49,586 nucleotides of DNA from the NCBI GenBank assembly GCA_035627835.1, contig DASPKX010000154.1:1-49586 (forward strand). Direction: 5' to 3'. Shown here piece after piece: positions 49,366 to 49,586 of the stretch. Both the position numbers and the translations under genes were made by a program. Position 1 is the first letter of the stretch; each line of letters begins with the position of its first letter. This DNA is from DASPKX01 sp035627835. Lineage in GTDB: Bacteria; Verrucomicrobiota; Verrucomicrobiia; Limisphaerales; SXQI01. Under the pieces are notes generated by a model. That model did no database searches, was not told where the DNA came from, and was given only the letters and a program-made list of their open reading frames with translations.

Positions 49366-49586
49366 ATGCTTCGATTGCTTTTAATTTCGTTGAGCCTGGT
49401 GGCGCAGGCCTTTGCGCAGGGTCGACAGTTAGATTTGGTTTCTGAGTTCGTTGAGCCGGTGAGGAGCCACGCGTTTGTCCACTTGAACTCGATTAGCAAC
49501 ATCGTGCTCGCGCCTGCTGGATCATCAGGGACGAACTTTCTGTTGATCGATGCCGCCGGCCCGGGGCCCCGGGTGGTGGGTGGGTG
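49366..49586 (+). CDS. Secreted protein, N-terminal part only (runs off the window)
   Basis: An open frame from ATG 49366 continues without stop to the window end, 73 complete codons. The first residues, MLRLLLISLSLVAQAFAQG, are a Sec signal peptide with an AFA cleavage site. The mature part begins QGRQLDLVSEFVEP and has no motif I recognise. Its type cannot be told from this fragment; a large surface or beta-rich protein would be in keeping with such starts in this group. Confidence 0.6.
   Translation, partial: MLRLLLISLSLVAQAFAQGRQLDLVSEFVEPVRSHAFVHLNSISNIVLAPAGSSGTNFLLIDAAGPGPRVVGG

Noticed and set aside
1..49586. tRNA, rRNA, CRISPR, phage or insertion-sequence genes
   Set aside because: No conserved RNA cores, regularly spaced repeats with spacers, transposase or integrase motifs were found on either strand by eye.

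Overview
The window looks like chromosomal DNA of a Verrucomicrobiota-type bacterium (PVC superphylum, perhaps a Pedosphaera/Limisphaerales-like lineage). This is inferred from gene content: a DUF1549/DUF1553 cytochrome protein paired with a DUF1501 protein, PVC-type dehydrogenase and heme-binding proteins, DUF1080 and ThuA domain proteins, a PilB-type ATPase, Gram-negative secretion signals and an outer-membrane porin. Non-coding sequence carries short dispersed repeats. I see no rRNA, tRNA, CRISPR array, insertion sequence or prophage.

Layout. 1-1855 is the end of a sugar ABC transporter locus (binding protein tail and double-domain ATPase). 1945-8048 is one tightly packed plus-strand operon for sulfate uptake: OprO/P-type porin, sulfate-binding protein, an aspartoacylase/succinylglutamate-desuccinylase-like zinc enzyme, then CysT, CysW and CysA. 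A terminator separates it from a convergent transketolase. 10237-21408 holds housekeeping genes on both strands: an RlmI-like rRNA methyltransferase, an FG-GAP secreted protein, DUF2203, a TPR lipoprotein, a 33-residue AURKAIP1/bS22-like basic ribosomal protein missed by length cut-offs, long-form HisG, a GT4 glycosyltransferase, a PaaK-like adenylate-forming protein, SelO, a half-size DMT protein and a DEDD-type exonuclease.

21563-27881 holds the co-chaperone pair CbpA/CbpM, then a three-gene unit of DUF1549/DUF1553, DUF1501 and a small DUF6717-like protein. 28266-33113 holds a CNT nucleoside transporter, a two-helix TPR protein and a HEAT-like membrane protein, separated by intergenic DNA rich in repeats. 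33114-38970 holds a CoA-binding protein overlapping a membrane-bound spermidine-synthase-like protein, Mpl and glycerate kinase. The minus strand at 38967-41568 holds PilB and a TPR-MshEN partner. A 500-bp gene-free stretch follows, with a strong plus-strand terminator that no annotated gene explains.

48606-42069 (minus strand) is a five-gene set: a D-tagatose/D-psicose 3-epimerase-type enzyme, a DUF1080-ThuA fusion, a second ThuA protein, a PVC-type dehydrogenase, and a separate HEAT plus c-type heme protein. I read this as an exported oxidative system acting on sugars or glycosides, possibly through 3-keto intermediates. It is the best candidate in the window for an undescribed pathway. The window ends with a small unrecognised protein and the first 73 codons of a secreted protein.

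Most functional calls come from family resemblance read by eye. No database search was run.
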